From contig NZ_CP065044.1 in the NCBI RefSeq assembly GCF_015689195.1, positions 310,001-374,000 of the forward strand: 64,000 bases of DNA, written 5' to 3'. The notes beneath the pieces are model-generated. The model saw only the letters and a program-made list of their open reading frames with translations. It was not told where the DNA came from and made no database searches. Below are positions 19,014 to 27,478 of the stretch, one piece after another. The position numbers and the translations under genes were made by a program. The stretch's first letter is position 1; each line of letters starts with the position of its first letter. Source of the stretch: Pectobacterium aroidearum (GTDB lineage: Bacteria > Pseudomonadota > Gammaproteobacteria > Enterobacterales > Enterobacteriaceae).

Positions 19014-21176
19014 ATGGACGTTTCTGATCTGCTCGATGGCCTCAACGACAAACAGCGTGACGCGGTAGCCGCGCCGCGCAGCAATTTATTGGTGCTGGCG
19101 GGGGCAGGCAGCGGCAAAACGCGGGTACTGGTTCATCGTATTGCCTGGCTCTTGTCCGTGGAAAACTGTTCGCCTTACTCCATCATGGCGGTGACATTTA
19201 CCAACAAAGCGGCGGCGGAGATGCGCCATCGTATCGATCACCTGATCGGCACCAGTCAGGGCGGTATGTGGATTGGCACTTTTCACGGGCTGGCACACCG
19301 TCTGCTGCGTGCGCACCATATGGATGCCAATCTGCCGCAGGATTTCCAGATTCTGGACAGCGAAGATCAGCTGCGTCTGCTGAAGCGTCTGATTCGGGCG
19401 CTGAATCTGGACGAGAAACAGTGGCCGCCGCGTCAGGCGATGTGGTTTATCAACGGGAAGAAAGATGAGGGGCTACGTCCGCAGCATATTGAAAGCTATG
19501 GCAACCCTATCGAGCAAACGTGGCAGCGCGTGTATCAGGCCTATCAGGAAGCGTGCGATCGTGCCGGACTGGTGGATTTCGCCGAACTGCTGCTGCGCGC
19601 GCACGAACTGTGGTTGAACAAGCCGCATGTGCTGAACCACTATCGCGAACGTTTCACCAATATTCTGGTGGACGAATTTCAGGATACCAACCGCATTCAG
19701 TATGCCTGGATCCGTATGCTGGCGGGCGACAGCGCCAAAGTGATGATCGTCGGGGATGACGATCAGTCGATTTACGGCTGGCGCGGCGCGCAGGTCGAGA
19801 ATATTCAGCTGTTCCTGAAAGATTTTGCCGGCGCAGAAACGATCCGTCTGGAGCAGAACTACCGCTCGACCAGCAACATCCTGAAAGCGGCGAATGCGCT
19901 GATCGCGCATAACGGTGGGCGACTCGGAAAAAACCTGTGGACCGATGGCGTAGAAGGCGAGCCTATTTCGCTGTATTGCGCGTTCAACGAATTGGATGAA
20001 GCGCGCTACGTCGTCAACCGGATTAAAACCTGGCAGGAAAATGGCGGTGCGCTTAAAGATAACGCCATTCTGTATCGGAGCAACGCCCAGTCGCGCGTGC
20101 TGGAAGAGGCGCTCTTGCAGCAGAGTATGCCGTACCGCATTTACGGCGGCATGCGCTTCTTTGAGCGTCAGGAAATTAAAGATGCGCTGTCTTATCTGCG
20201 CCTCATCGCCAATCGTAACGACGATGCGGCGTTCGAGCGCGTGGTGAATACGCCGACGCGCGGCATCGGCGATCGCACATTGGATGTCGTGCGTCAGACG
20301 TCGCGCGATCGTCAGTTGACGCTGTGGCAAGCCACGCGGGTGTTGTTGCAGGAGAAAGTGCTGGCGGGACGCGCGGCGGCATCACTACAGCGCTTTATCG
20401 AATTGATCGATGCGCTGGCCTATGAAACGTCGGAACTGCCGCTGCATGTGCAAACCGACCGGGTCATTAAAGATTCCGGCCTGTGGAGCATGTACGAACA
20501 GGAAAAAGGCGAAAAAGGGCAGGCGCGGGTAGAAAACCTCGAGGAACTGGTGACGGCGACGCGCCAGTTCAGCTATCAGGAAGAAGATCAGGATCTGATG
20601 CCGCTTCAGGCTTTCCTGTCGCATGCCGCGCTGGAAGCGGGGGAAGGTCAGGCGGATGCCAATCAGGATGCGGTACAGCTCATGACGCTGCACTCGGCGA
20701 AAGGGCTGGAGTTCCCGCAGGTGTTTATCGTCGGCATGGAAGAAGGCATGTTCCCCAGCCAGATGTCGCTGGATGAAGGTGGGCGTTTGGAAGAAGAACG
20801 TCGTCTGGCCTATGTCGGCGTGACGCGTGCGATGGAAAAGCTGACGATAACCTACGCCGAATCCCGCCGTTTATACGGCAAAGAAGCTTATCACCGACCG
20901 TCACGATTTGTCGGCGAACTGCCTGAAGAGTGTGTTGAGGAAGTGCGGTTACGCGCCAGTGTCTCCCGCCCAGTCAATCACCAGCGTCTTGGCACGCCGA
21001 TCACGCAAAACGACAGCGGCTATAAATTGGGGCAGCGGGTGCGCCATGCGAAATTTGGCGAAGGCACGATCGTGAATCTGGAAGGCAGCGGCGATCACGC
21101 CCGTCTTCAGGTTGCGTTTCAAGGACAGGGCATTAAATGGTTGGTTGCCGCCTATGCCCGGCTGGAAACGGTGTGA
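19014..21176 (+). CDS. uvrD: DNA helicase II UvrD
   Basis: Superfamily 1A 3'-5' helicase that unwinds DNA in methyl-directed mismatch repair and nucleotide excision repair and removes RecA filaments. The 720-residue protein equals E. coli UvrD in length. Motif I (Walker A) is LAGAGSGKT near residue 30, followed by AVTFTNKAA, motif II VDEFQDTN, motif III DDDQSIYGWRGA, motif IV EQNYRST, motif V TLHSAKGLEF and motif VI AYVGVTRAMEKL. The C-terminus keeps the Tudor-like GQRVRHAKFGEGTIVNLEG, which binds RNA polymerase. Single-gene unit under an SOS box. Confidence 0.98.
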   Translation: MDVSDLLDGLNDKQRDAVAAPRSNLLVLAGAGSGKTRVLVHRIAWLLSVENCSPYSIMAVTFTNKAAAEMRHRIDHLIGTSQGGMWIGTFHGLAHRLLRAHHMDANLPQDFQILDSEDQLRLLKRLIRALNLDEKQWPPRQAMWFINGKKDEGLRPQHIESYGNPIEQTWQRVYQAYQEACDRAGLVDFAELLLRAHELWLNKPHVLNHYRERFTNILVDEFQDTNRIQYAWIRMLAGDSAKVMIVGDDDQSIYGWRGAQVENIQLFLKDFAGAETIRLEQNYRSTSNILKAANALIAHNGGRLGKNLWTDGVEGEPISLYCAFNELDEARYVVNRIKTWQENGGALKDNAILYRSNAQSRVLEEALLQQSMPYRIYGGMRFFERQEIKDALSYLRLIANRNDDAAFERVVNTPTRGIGDRTLDVVRQTSRDRQLTLWQATRVLLQEKVLAGRAAASLQRFIELIDALAYETSELPLHVQTDRVIKDSGLWSMYEQEKGEKGQARVENLEELVTATRQFSYQEEDQDLMPLQAFLSHAALEAGEGQADANQDAVQLMTLHSAKGLEFPQVFIVGMEEGMFPSQMSLDEGGRLEEERRLAYVGVTRAMEKLTITYAESRRLYGKEAYHRPSRFVGELPEECVEEVRLRASVSRPVNHQRLGTPITQNDSGYKLGQRVRHAKFGEGTIVNLEGSGDHARLQVAFQGQGIKWLVAAYARLETV

Positions 21177-21188
21177 TCGTCACGATGT

Positions 21189-21212
21189 GGCTTGAAGTAT
21201 GACGGGGTTATA
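21189..21212. repeat. ERIC end fragment after uvrD
   Basis: GCTTGAAGTATGACGGGGTT matches the right end of an ERIC element, as in the full copy at 10967-11092, but the rest of the element is absent. It may be a deletion remnant. It lies 12 bases past the uvrD stop. Confidence 0.5.
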
Positions 21213-21320
21213 TATCTTATAAAAATCCTGTATTAACCTTTATCGTCATTTTCGACAATGCTAGGTGGCCTGCCGCGTATCCATGGATGTGTGGTATCAC
21301 AATAAAAAAGGAGCATGCCC

Positions 21321-22067
21321 ATGACGCTAGACCAGATTATTGCCGAGTTGCAGAAGAAAAAATGGGTCGATCTTACGCATACGATTACGGAGTCGATTCC
21401 TATTTTTGGCGCGTTTGAAGGCGTGTTGCAGCGTAAGACCTTATTCAACGTTGAAGATCATGGCTTTTATGCGCAGGCCGTGACGTTTGCGACACAAACG
21501 GGGACGCATATTGACGCGCCGGGGCATTTTGTCGCGGGTAAACGTTATCTGGATCGCATTGATAATAAAGAGCTGTTGCTGCCGCTGGTGGTGCTCCACA
21601 AACAAGACGCCGTCGCGCGCGATCACGATTACCGCCTGTCGGTTGATGACATTCTGGCATTTGAACGTGAACACGGAGAAATCTCGTCAGGAAGCTTTGT
21701 CGCGTTTGCCAGCGGCTGGAGCACGCGCTGGCCTGATATTGACGCCTTCGCCAATAAAGATGAGCAGGGTAACAGCCATACGCCGGGCTGGTCGCTCGAG
21801 GCGCTGACCTTTCTGTTTGAAGAGCGCGGTATTAGCGCGGTTGGGCATGAAACGCTGGATACCGATTCCGCCGTTGATTTCCGTCGCAACAACGGGTTGA
21901 TTGGCGAGTTCTTCGTGCTGAATCAGAATGCCTGGCAGGTTGAGGTGCTGAACAATTTGCATCAGCTGCCGCCTACCGGCGCTTATATCCACGTCAGCTA
22001 CCCTAATTTCGCCGGTGCGCCCGGCTTCCCCGTCCGTGCCATCGCCTACCTGCCGGACAATGCCTAA
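21321..22067 (+). CDS. Cyclase-family (kynurenine formamidase-like) metal hydrolase
   Basis: Member of the metal-dependent 'cyclase' family (Pfam Cyclase), which includes kynurenine formamidase and isatin hydrolase. The 248-residue protein shows the signature TQTGTHIDAPGHF (about residues 59-71), whose histidines and aspartate bind metal, preceded by the N-terminal WVDLTHTITESIPIFG. Later motifs are FASGWSTRWP and ISAVGHETLDTDSA. The ATG at 21321 has a GGAG ribosome site at a proper distance; the ATG at 21315 would be too close. It is not in this place in E. coli. Its natural substrate cannot be assigned and it seems to be a single-gene unit, ending at a hairpin (22074-22109). Confidence 0.82.
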   Translation: MTLDQIIAELQKKKWVDLTHTITESIPIFGAFEGVLQRKTLFNVEDHGFYAQAVTFATQTGTHIDAPGHFVAGKRYLDRIDNKELLLPLVVLHKQDAVARDHDYRLSVDDILAFEREHGEISSGSFVAFASGWSTRWPDIDAFANKDEQGNSHTPGWSLEALTFLFEERGISAVGHETLDTDSAVDFRRNNGLIGEFFVLNQNAWQVEVLNNLHQLPPTGAYIHVSYPNFAGAPGFPVRAIAYLPDNA

Positions 22068-22073
22068 TCGATA

Positions 22074-22109
22074 AACGCGGTTCCTTTTTGCTTTAAGGGA
22101 CTGCGTTTC
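22074..22109 (+). terminator. Terminator-like hairpin after the cyclase gene
   Basis: AACGCGGTTCC and GGGACTGCGTT pair over 11 positions with two G-U pairs around a T-rich loop, followed by TCTT. It begins 7 bases after the stop. The U tract is short, so this is a moderate candidate. Confidence 0.45.
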
Positions 22110-22254
22110 TTACCAATGGCAGCGCCGAATTTATTGGAAAATCTCATTCGTTTGGTCAATATTTTACAGCGTGTTTCAGCCGAGGTTTTAAAGTTGAAGT
22201 CTTTTTCATCTCGGCGTAACATGCGCGCATCATTATTCTCGGAGGACTAACGCC

Positions 22255-22311
22255 TTGGACACACCCAGTCGATACTGGCTCACTAACCTGTTCATTAGGT
22301 ACAACTTCTAA
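22255..22311 (+). CDS. corL: CorL-type leader peptide of corA
   Basis: Short open frame of 18 codons in the 410-base corA upstream region. It starts with TTG at 22255 behind a strong GGAGG site with 9-base spacing and encodes MDTPSRYWLTNLFIRYNF. Salmonella corA is controlled by translation of a leader peptide of similar size (CorL) that determines which RNA hairpin forms and whether Rho terminates. Here the stop codon lies inside a 9-bp hairpin stem (22310-22337), the arrangement expected for ribosome-position-dependent folding. I cannot compare the peptide with the published CorL from memory reliably, so the name is by position and architecture. Confidence 0.6.
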   Translation: MDTPSRYWLTNLFIRYNF

Positions 22312-22396
22312 GGCTATCTTCCTCTGCTGATAGCCTTCGTGGTTGTCAGCGACGCTGTTTTTGTCGCTACGAGTCAGATCCGTCGAACGGACTGAA
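22310..22396 (+). promoter_or_regulatory. Structured corA mRNA leader
   Basis: Three consecutive hairpins follow corL. AAGGCTATC / GATAGCCTT is a perfect 9-bp stem at 22310-22337. AGCGAC / GTCGCT is the second, and TCCGT / ACGGA the third. With the leader ORF they resemble the Mg-responsive Rho-dependent corA leader known in Salmonella. The remaining bases up to 22477 hold the ribosome site AAGGGGAG. Confidence 0.55.
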
Positions 22397-22477
22397 ACCT
22401 GCTGGTGACACCTCACCTTTGTTTCTGTGCTTCAATCGCGTTGTCCATCTCTGCTACTGAAAGGGGAGCTATGGCCC

Positions 22478-23428
22478 ATGCTGAGCGCATTTAAACTGGA
22501 TAATTGCCGTTTATCTCGTCTGGAACTGGATGACTCCGATGATCTCACCACGTCAGTTTGGGTCGATTTGATCGAGCCGGAAGACGATGAGCGTGAAAAA
22601 GTACAAAACGAACTGGGACAAAGTCTGGCAACCCGTCCAGAACTGGAAGATATCGAAGCGTCGGCACGTTTTTTTGAAGATGAAGATGGCTTGCATATTC
22701 ACTCCTTTTTCTTTTTTGAAGATGCTGAGGATCACGCCGGTAACTCCACGGTGGCGTTTACCATCCGTGATGGCCGCCTGTACACCCTGCGCGAGCGTGA
22801 ATTGCCCGCTTTCCGCCTGTATCGCATGCGCGCCCGCAACCAAACGTTGGTGGACGGTAATGCTTACGAACTGCTGCTCGACCTCTTTGAGACGAAAATT
22901 GAGCAACTGGCGGACGAAATCGAGAACATCTACAGCGATCTGGAATCACTAAGCCGCATCATAATGGAAGGGCGGCAGGGTGAAGAGTACGACGAGGCGT
23001 TGTCCACGCTGGCGGAACTGGAAGACGTGGGCTGGAAAGTGCGCCTGTGCCTGATGGATACCCAACGCGCGTTGAATTTTCTGGTGCGTAAAGCCCGCTT
23101 GCCATCCGGCCAACTGGAGCAGGCGCGCGAAATTTTACGCGATATCGAATCTCTGCTGCCGCATAACGAATCCCTGTTCCAGAAAGTTAACTTCCTGATG
23201 CAGGCGGCGATGGGCTTCATCAACATCGAGCAGAGCCGGATTATCAAGATCTTCTCGGTGGTATCCGTGGTGTTTCTGCCGCCGACGCTGGTGGCATCCA
23301 GCTACGGGATGAACTTTGAGTTTATGCCGGAGCTGAGATGGTCGTTTGGCTATCCGGGGGCGATTGTGCTGATGATCCTCGCCGGACTGGCGCCGTACCT
23401 CTACTTTAAACGTAAAAACTGGCTCTAA
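22478..23428 (+). CDS. corA: Magnesium/cobalt channel CorA
   Basis: Homopentameric inner-membrane channel for Mg(2+), Co(2+) and Ni(2+). The 316-residue protein equals E. coli CorA. It has the large acidic cytoplasmic domain ([20 protein letters not shown]) and two C-terminal helices with the pore signature [11 protein letters not shown] before the last helix, ending in the basic [10 protein letters not shown]. The frame opens further upstream, but the ATG at 22478, 9 bases past AAGGGGAG, gives the family start MLSAFKLDN. Expression is probably controlled by the corL leader. Confidence 0.97.
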   Translation: MLSAFKLDNCRLSRLELDDSDDLTTSVWVDLIEPEDDEREKVQNELGQSLATRPELEDIEASARFFEDEDGLHIHSFFFFEDAEDHAGNSTVAFTIRDGRLYTLRERELPAFRLYRMRARNQTLVDGNAYELLLDLFETKIEQLADEIENIYSDLESLSRIIMEGRQGEEYDEALSTLAELEDVGWKVRLCLMDTQRALNFLVRKARLPSGQLEQAREILRDIESLLPHNESLFQKVNFLMQAAMGFINIEQSRIIKIFSVVSVVFLPPTLVASSYGMNFEFMPELRWSFGYPGAIVLMILAGLAPYLYFKRKNWL

Positions 23429-23437
23429 GTTTTTACC

Positions 23438-23472
23438 GATACGCCTGATGGAAATTAACCATCAGGCGTATC
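23438..23472 (+). terminator. Strong hairpin after corA
   Basis: Perfect 14-bp inverted repeat GATACGCCTGATGG / CCATCAGGCGTATC with a 7-base loop, 9 bases after the corA stop. No clear T run follows, so it may be an RNA 3' stabiliser or a weak bidirectional terminator. Confidence 0.55.
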
Positions 23473-23615
23473 AACATTCCTTCCTCCATTCATCGTTCTC
23501 CGGCTCACTCTTTCTGTTTATTCTCCCGCGCCCGTTCATTTTCCGGCCATCTTGTTTAGAATGGCGGACAGTCCTCTCTATTCTTACTTTCTATTACTAA
23601 AAACAGGTCGTGTGC

Positions 23616-24674
23616 ATGAAAGGGATGTCTCCTTGGATGCAGTGGGGAATATTGCTGTCAGTTTCGTTATCTCTGGGGTTTGGACTACAGATTTACCACG
23701 TTCCCGCCGCGCTGTTGCTGGGGCCGATGATGGTCGGTGTCGTCATGGGCTTGAACGGCGCGACGATTCGCATCCCACCCGTCTGCTTTGCTGGCAGCAA
23801 TGCCGTACTGGGCTGTCTGGTAGCCCAGAGCCTGTCTTTTTCTATCCTGACTCCTTTGCTGAATGAATGGCCGCTGGTGCTGTTCATTTTGTTGGCGACG
23901 CTGGCGGCCAGCGGATTATCTGGCTGGTTACTGGTCAAATTTAGCGAGCTTCCCGGAACGACCGGAACTTGGGGCGCATCGCCGGGCGGGGCGTCTGCCA
24001 TGGTTGCCATGTCTGGAGAGTTCGGCGCGGACGTGCGACTGGTTGCCTTCATGCAATATTTACGCGTGTTGATGGTGACCGCTTCGGCTGCGTTCGTGGC
24101 ACGTCTGAGCTTAGGCGATGAAGCGGCAGAAAACAGCGCGATGCTGGTATGGTTCCCTTCGTTGGACTGGCGTTTTCTGGCGACGCTCGGCGTGGCATTT
24201 GGTAGCGCATGGTTAGCAAGACGCATGCGTATTCCATCCGGGGCGCTGCTGGGGCCGATGATTATCGGTTCTATGCTGCATGCCAGCGGCACCTTGCACT
24301 TGCAAACCCCGGAGTGGCTGCTGGCGTTGGCCTACGCCGTGATTGGCTGGAGCGTGGGTTTATGTTTCACCCGTCCCATCTTTCTACTGGCAATACGCAC
24401 GCTGCCGCACATGATGGCGTCGATCGTCGGATTGATGCTGCTCTGTGGCGGGATGGCGTGGATGGTGACGAAAATGATGCCGGTGGATATGCTGACCGCC
24501 TTTCTGGCGACCAGCCCCGGCGGGCTGGATTCGATTGCAATTATTGCCGCAGGCAGTCGGGTCGATATGGCGTTTGTCATTGCCATGCAGACGCTGCGGC
24601 TGTTTTCGACGCTAGTATTCAGCCCGATCTTATCGCGCTTTATTTCCCGTCGTGTTGAGGCTGGGAAGGTGTAG
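23616..24674 (+). CDS. AbrB-family inner-membrane protein
   Basis: Polytopic protein of the AbrB/'ammonia monooxygenase-like' membrane family (unrelated to the Bacillus regulator AbrB). The 352-residue sequence is an internal duplication: VPAALLLGPMMVG with TWGASPGGASAMVAMSGEFG in the first half, and IPSGALLGPMIIGSM with LATSPGGLDSIAIIAAGSR in the second, each with a set of hydrophobic helices. Function is not established; a transport role is likely. The ATG at 23616 was preferred to a GTG at 23610. Its 3' end overlaps the convergent rarD gene by 35 bases. Confidence 0.8.
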   Translation: MKGMSPWMQWGILLSVSLSLGFGLQIYHVPAALLLGPMMVGVVMGLNGATIRIPPVCFAGSNAVLGCLVAQSLSFSILTPLLNEWPLVLFILLATLAASGLSGWLLVKFSELPGTTGTWGASPGGASAMVAMSGEFGADVRLVAFMQYLRVLMVTASAAFVARLSLGDEAAENSAMLVWFPSLDWRFLATLGVAFGSAWLARRMRIPSGALLGPMIIGSMLHASGTLHLQTPEWLLALAYAVIGWSVGLCFTRPIFLLAIRTLPHMMASIVGLMLLCGGMAWMVTKMMPVDMLTAFLATSPGGLDSIAIIAAGSRVDMAFVIAMQTLRLFSTLVFSPILSRFISRRVEAGKV

Positions 24675-25569
24675 CGGGCGCGCGCCGTAGCTTACGCTGT
24701 GTATAAAGTGCATCCAGAATGAACAGCCCCAGTGCGCCCCAGATGAAGGCAAACGTGACCAGCTTGTCGCTGCTGAACGTTTCACCGTAGAACACCACAG
24801 CCAGCAGGAACATGATGGTCGGGCCGAGATACTGGAAAAAGCCGAGCGTCGATAGACGCAGACGCATGGCTGCCGCGGTGAAAAATAGCAGCGGCACCGT
24901 GGTGACGATACCCGCCGAGAGCAGCAGCAGGTTTAGCGACCAGGGATTGGCTATCAGATGGCTGCTTGGCGTATCGGCAATAAAAAACAGATAAATGACC
25001 GCCACTGGCAGCAGCCACAGCGTTTCGATCAACATGCCCGTTTGCCCGTCGATACCAATCTTCTTACGCAGCAGGCCGTATAACGCGAAGCTGAATGCCA
25101 GCCCCAGCGCGATCACCGGCAGCGATCCGAATGTCCACAGTTGAACCAGTACGCCTGTCACCGCGAGCAGCACGGCCAGCCATTGCAGACGGCGGAAGCG
25201 CTCTCCAAGGAAGATCATGCCCAACATGACGTTGACCAGCGGGTTAATAAAATATCCCAGACTGGCTTCCAGCATGTGATGGTTGTTGACCGCCCAGATA
25301 TACAACAGCCAGTTTCCGCCGATAAGCACCGCCGTTAATGCCAGCAGAAACAGATGCTTGACGTTGCGGCAGGCATAGCTCACCTGACGCCATTTCCGGC
25401 CGATGGTCAGCAGGATGAGCATAAAGAAGAATGACCAGATAATACGGTGTGTCAGTATTTCATTGGGTGGAACGTGCTCAAGCAGCTTGAAATAAACGGG
25501 AGCAATTCCCCAAATAAAATACGCACCGAGGGCGAAAAATATCCCCTCACGGGTTTGTTGCGCGTTCAT
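24640..25569 (-). CDS. rarD: RarD, EamA/DMT-superfamily permease
   Basis: Ten-helix inner-membrane protein of the drug/metabolite transporter superfamily; E. coli RarD is linked to chloramphenicol sensitivity, but its substrate is unknown. The 309-residue protein begins MNAQQTREGIFFALGAYFIW and has the motif GIAPVYFKLLEHVPPNEILTHR. Two EamA repeats follow, with SLGYFINPLVNVMLG in the first and TLGFFQYLGPTIMFLLA in the second. It sits between corA and yigI as in E. coli, with the AbrB-like gene inserted before it. Confidence 0.95.
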   Translation of the reverse strand: MNAQQTREGIFFALGAYFIWGIAPVYFKLLEHVPPNEILTHRIIWSFFFMLILLTIGRKWRQVSYACRNVKHLFLLALTAVLIGGNWLLYIWAVNNHHMLEASLGYFINPLVNVMLGMIFLGERFRRLQWLAVLLAVTGVLVQLWTFGSLPVIALGLAFSFALYGLLRKKIGIDGQTGMLIETLWLLPVAVIYLFFIADTPSSHLIANPWSLNLLLLSAGIVTTVPLLFFTAAAMRLRLSTLGFFQYLGPTIMFLLAVVFYGETFSSDKLVTFAFIWGALGLFILDALYTQRKLRRAPATPSQPQHDGK

Positions 25570-25684
25570 GGGTGACTCGATAAGGACGGCGGGAAAACGC
25601 TAAGTCTACCCAAAACTGTGAGCGCTTTCACGTAAAGTGTTAATGGCTATGTTGCCTGACAATCCTGTTTGCCCACGGGAAAGG

Positions 25685-26173
25685 CTACCCGACAATATAG
25701 GTTGCGGTCGCGCTGGCCAAATGTGAACCCTGTTCGTTATGCAATTCGGCACGGGCGACGGCGATTTTATTGCCGCCGCGCAGCAGCGTGCTGGTTATCG
25801 TGAAGTGTTCCCCATAGCCCGGACGCAGATAATCTACCCGCATATCAATGGTTCCCATGCGGGCGAGTCGGTGATGAAATTCCTGATCGCTGATCGTCTC
25901 ATGACGCAGCAGCGTGTTGCCGACGCATACCAATCCGGCAGCAACGTCCAGCCCGGCGGCAATCACGCCGCCATGCAGAATCTTTTGTGCCGCATTGCCG
26001 ATGAGCTTCTCTTGCCGGGCGAACGTCAGGACGGCCTTATCAGCTTCAAATTGCTGTAGCTCAAGGCCTAGCTCGATGTTGAATGGCATTTTGTAAATGA
26101 AAATCTCGCCAACGAGCTGGCGCACGGTATCTCTGGTTAATGTCGTTCCCTGAAATGAGGGGTGGTCAGCCAT
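25685..26173 (-). CDS. yigI: Hotdog-fold acyl-CoA thioesterase YigI
   Basis: Hotdog thioesterase; E. coli YigI hydrolyses medium- and long-chain acyl-CoA. The 162-residue protein has the helix-loop motif [20 protein letters not shown], containing the catalytic HGG region, and a second strand set [18 protein letters not shown] then VARAELHN. The reading frame opens at 26194, but the ATG at 26173 matches the usual length. Probably monocistronic, between rarD and pldA as in E. coli. Confidence 0.92.
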   Translation of the reverse strand: MADHPSFQGTTLTRDTVRQLVGEIFIYKMPFNIELGLELQQFEADKAVLTFARQEKLIGNAAQKILHGGVIAAGLDVAAGLVCVGNTLLRHETISDQEFHHRLARMGTIDMRVDYLRPGYGEHFTITSTLLRGGNKIAVARAELHNEQGSHLASATATYIVG

Positions 26174-26370
26174 CGTTGTTTTCCGTCCGAGCAATAAGAG
26201 GTACGCATTAAATGTAGGTGATTTGATGCGATAAGGTTATGTAAGTGTTTATTTTATGCATTGATTTTGTTTCTTGCCAGAAAAGGCTGAGAAACGGCGG
26301 AACGGTAATTCAAACGTCGCGGAACTGTGTAGAATGGCGGGCTTGTGTGGGGAAGGGGAAGGCTTATCGC

Positions 26371-26424
26371 TATTTAGATAAAAGAGTTTATTTAGATAAA
26401 AGATTTTATTTGGATAAAAAGAAT
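26371..26424 (+). repeat. Three tandem 18-bp repeats before pldA
   Basis: Three head-to-tail units begin TATTTAGATAAAAGAGTT, TATTTAGATAAAAGATTT and TATTTGGATAAAAAGAAT. They end 30 bases before the pldA start, in an AT-rich 5' region. The period of 18 bases keeps the reading frame (repeating YLDK), but no ribosome site supports a peptide. Copy number may vary between strains. Confidence 0.85.
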
Positions 26425-26454
26425 GCCGGAGAAAAAACATGTCGGAGAAAATGA

Positions 26455-27327
26455 ATGCATAAAATAGTACTCGTACTGGCAGCATTACTGATGGCACAGG
26501 CTCATGCTGAAACAACAACAAACGTAAACGCGCCTGCGCCAAATCAACCGGTGGTACGTGGCAGCATTATCGCCAGTCTGTTACAAGAGCACGATACCCC
26601 GTTTGTCCTCTATCCTTATGAAAGTAACTACTTGCTGTACACCTATACCAGCAACATCAATAAAACGGCGATCCAGAGCTATAACTGGGGCGATGAAGCA
26701 CGTAAAGATGAAGTGCATTACCAGTTGAGCCTGGGATTCCCTATCTGGCGTGGCATTCTGGGTGATAACTCGCTGCTGGGGGCTTCCTATACGCAGCGCT
26801 CATGGTGGCAGCTGTCGAATAAGAGTGAGTCTTCTCCATTCCGTGAAACGGATTATGAACCTCAGGTCTTTTTGGGCTGGGCAACGAACGCCACCCTCGC
26901 GGGCTGGACGCTGCGGGATGTGGAAGTGGGCTTTAATCACCAATCTAACGGCCGTTCCGAACCCACGTCACGCAGTTGGAACCGCGCCTATGCCCGTCTG
27001 ATGGCACAGAACGGTAACTGGCAGGTTGATGTGAAACCGTGGATTCGTTTCTCTGATAGCCAGGACGATAACCCGGATATCACCAAATACATGGGTCATT
27101 ACCGCTTACGCGTTGGCTATGTGTGGGGCGACAGCGTGTTTAGCGCGGAAGGGCGTTATAACTGGAACAGCGGCTACGGCGGTGGTGAACTGGGCTGGAG
27201 CTACCCGCTGACGCGTCATGTTCGCTTTTATACCAAGGTCTTTAGCGGTTACGGTGAATCACTGATTGACTACAACCACCGTCAGACTCGCTTCGGCGTT
27301 GGGGTGACGCTGAACGACATGTTCTAA
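26455..27327 (+). CDS. pldA: Outer-membrane phospholipase A
   Basis: Beta-barrel enzyme in the outer membrane that hydrolyses mislocalised phospholipids and guards lipid asymmetry. The 290-residue precursor has a Sec signal peptide (MHKIVLVLAALLMAQAHA, cleaved before ETTTNV). The active-site sequence GFNHQSNGRSEPTSRSWNRA contains the catalytic His and Ser and the supporting Asn. Aromatic-rich strands and the final Phe of LNDMF are typical of outer-membrane barrels. It precedes recQ as in E. coli. The three tandem repeats upstream make an unusual leader. Confidence 0.97.
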   Translation: MHKIVLVLAALLMAQAHAETTTNVNAPAPNQPVVRGSIIASLLQEHDTPFVLYPYESNYLLYTYTSNINKTAIQSYNWGDEARKDEVHYQLSLGFPIWRGILGDNSLLGASYTQRSWWQLSNKSESSPFRETDYEPQVFLGWATNATLAGWTLRDVEVGFNHQSNGRSEPTSRSWNRAYARLMAQNGNWQVDVKPWIRFSDSQDDNPDITKYMGHYRLRVGYVWGDSVFSAEGRYNWNSGYGGGELGWSYPLTRHVRFYTKVFSGYGESLIDYNHRQTRFGVGVTLNDMF

Positions 27328-27478
27328 CGACGGTTATTTTAGCGATTGCCGTTTTGACTACTGCCTTCGTTAACGACTGTCTTTGTTAACCCGTGTCGTT
27401 TTACCAAACTAACCATTGCAGTTTTACCAAACGGCGCTGAAAATAGCGCCTGTTTGATTTCATTGAATTGGGGAAGGC

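Noticed and set aside
19473-20330. 285-codon minus-strand frame opposite uvrD
   Set aside because: Antisense to conserved helicase motifs; no promoter or recognisable domain.
26371-26424. CRISPR array
   Set aside because: The repeats are directly adjacent with no spacers and only three units.
26245-26454. 69-codon frame ending at the pldA start
   Set aside because: Its content is the tandem repeats; no ribosome site or conserved part. The ATGA overlap with pldA looks accidental.
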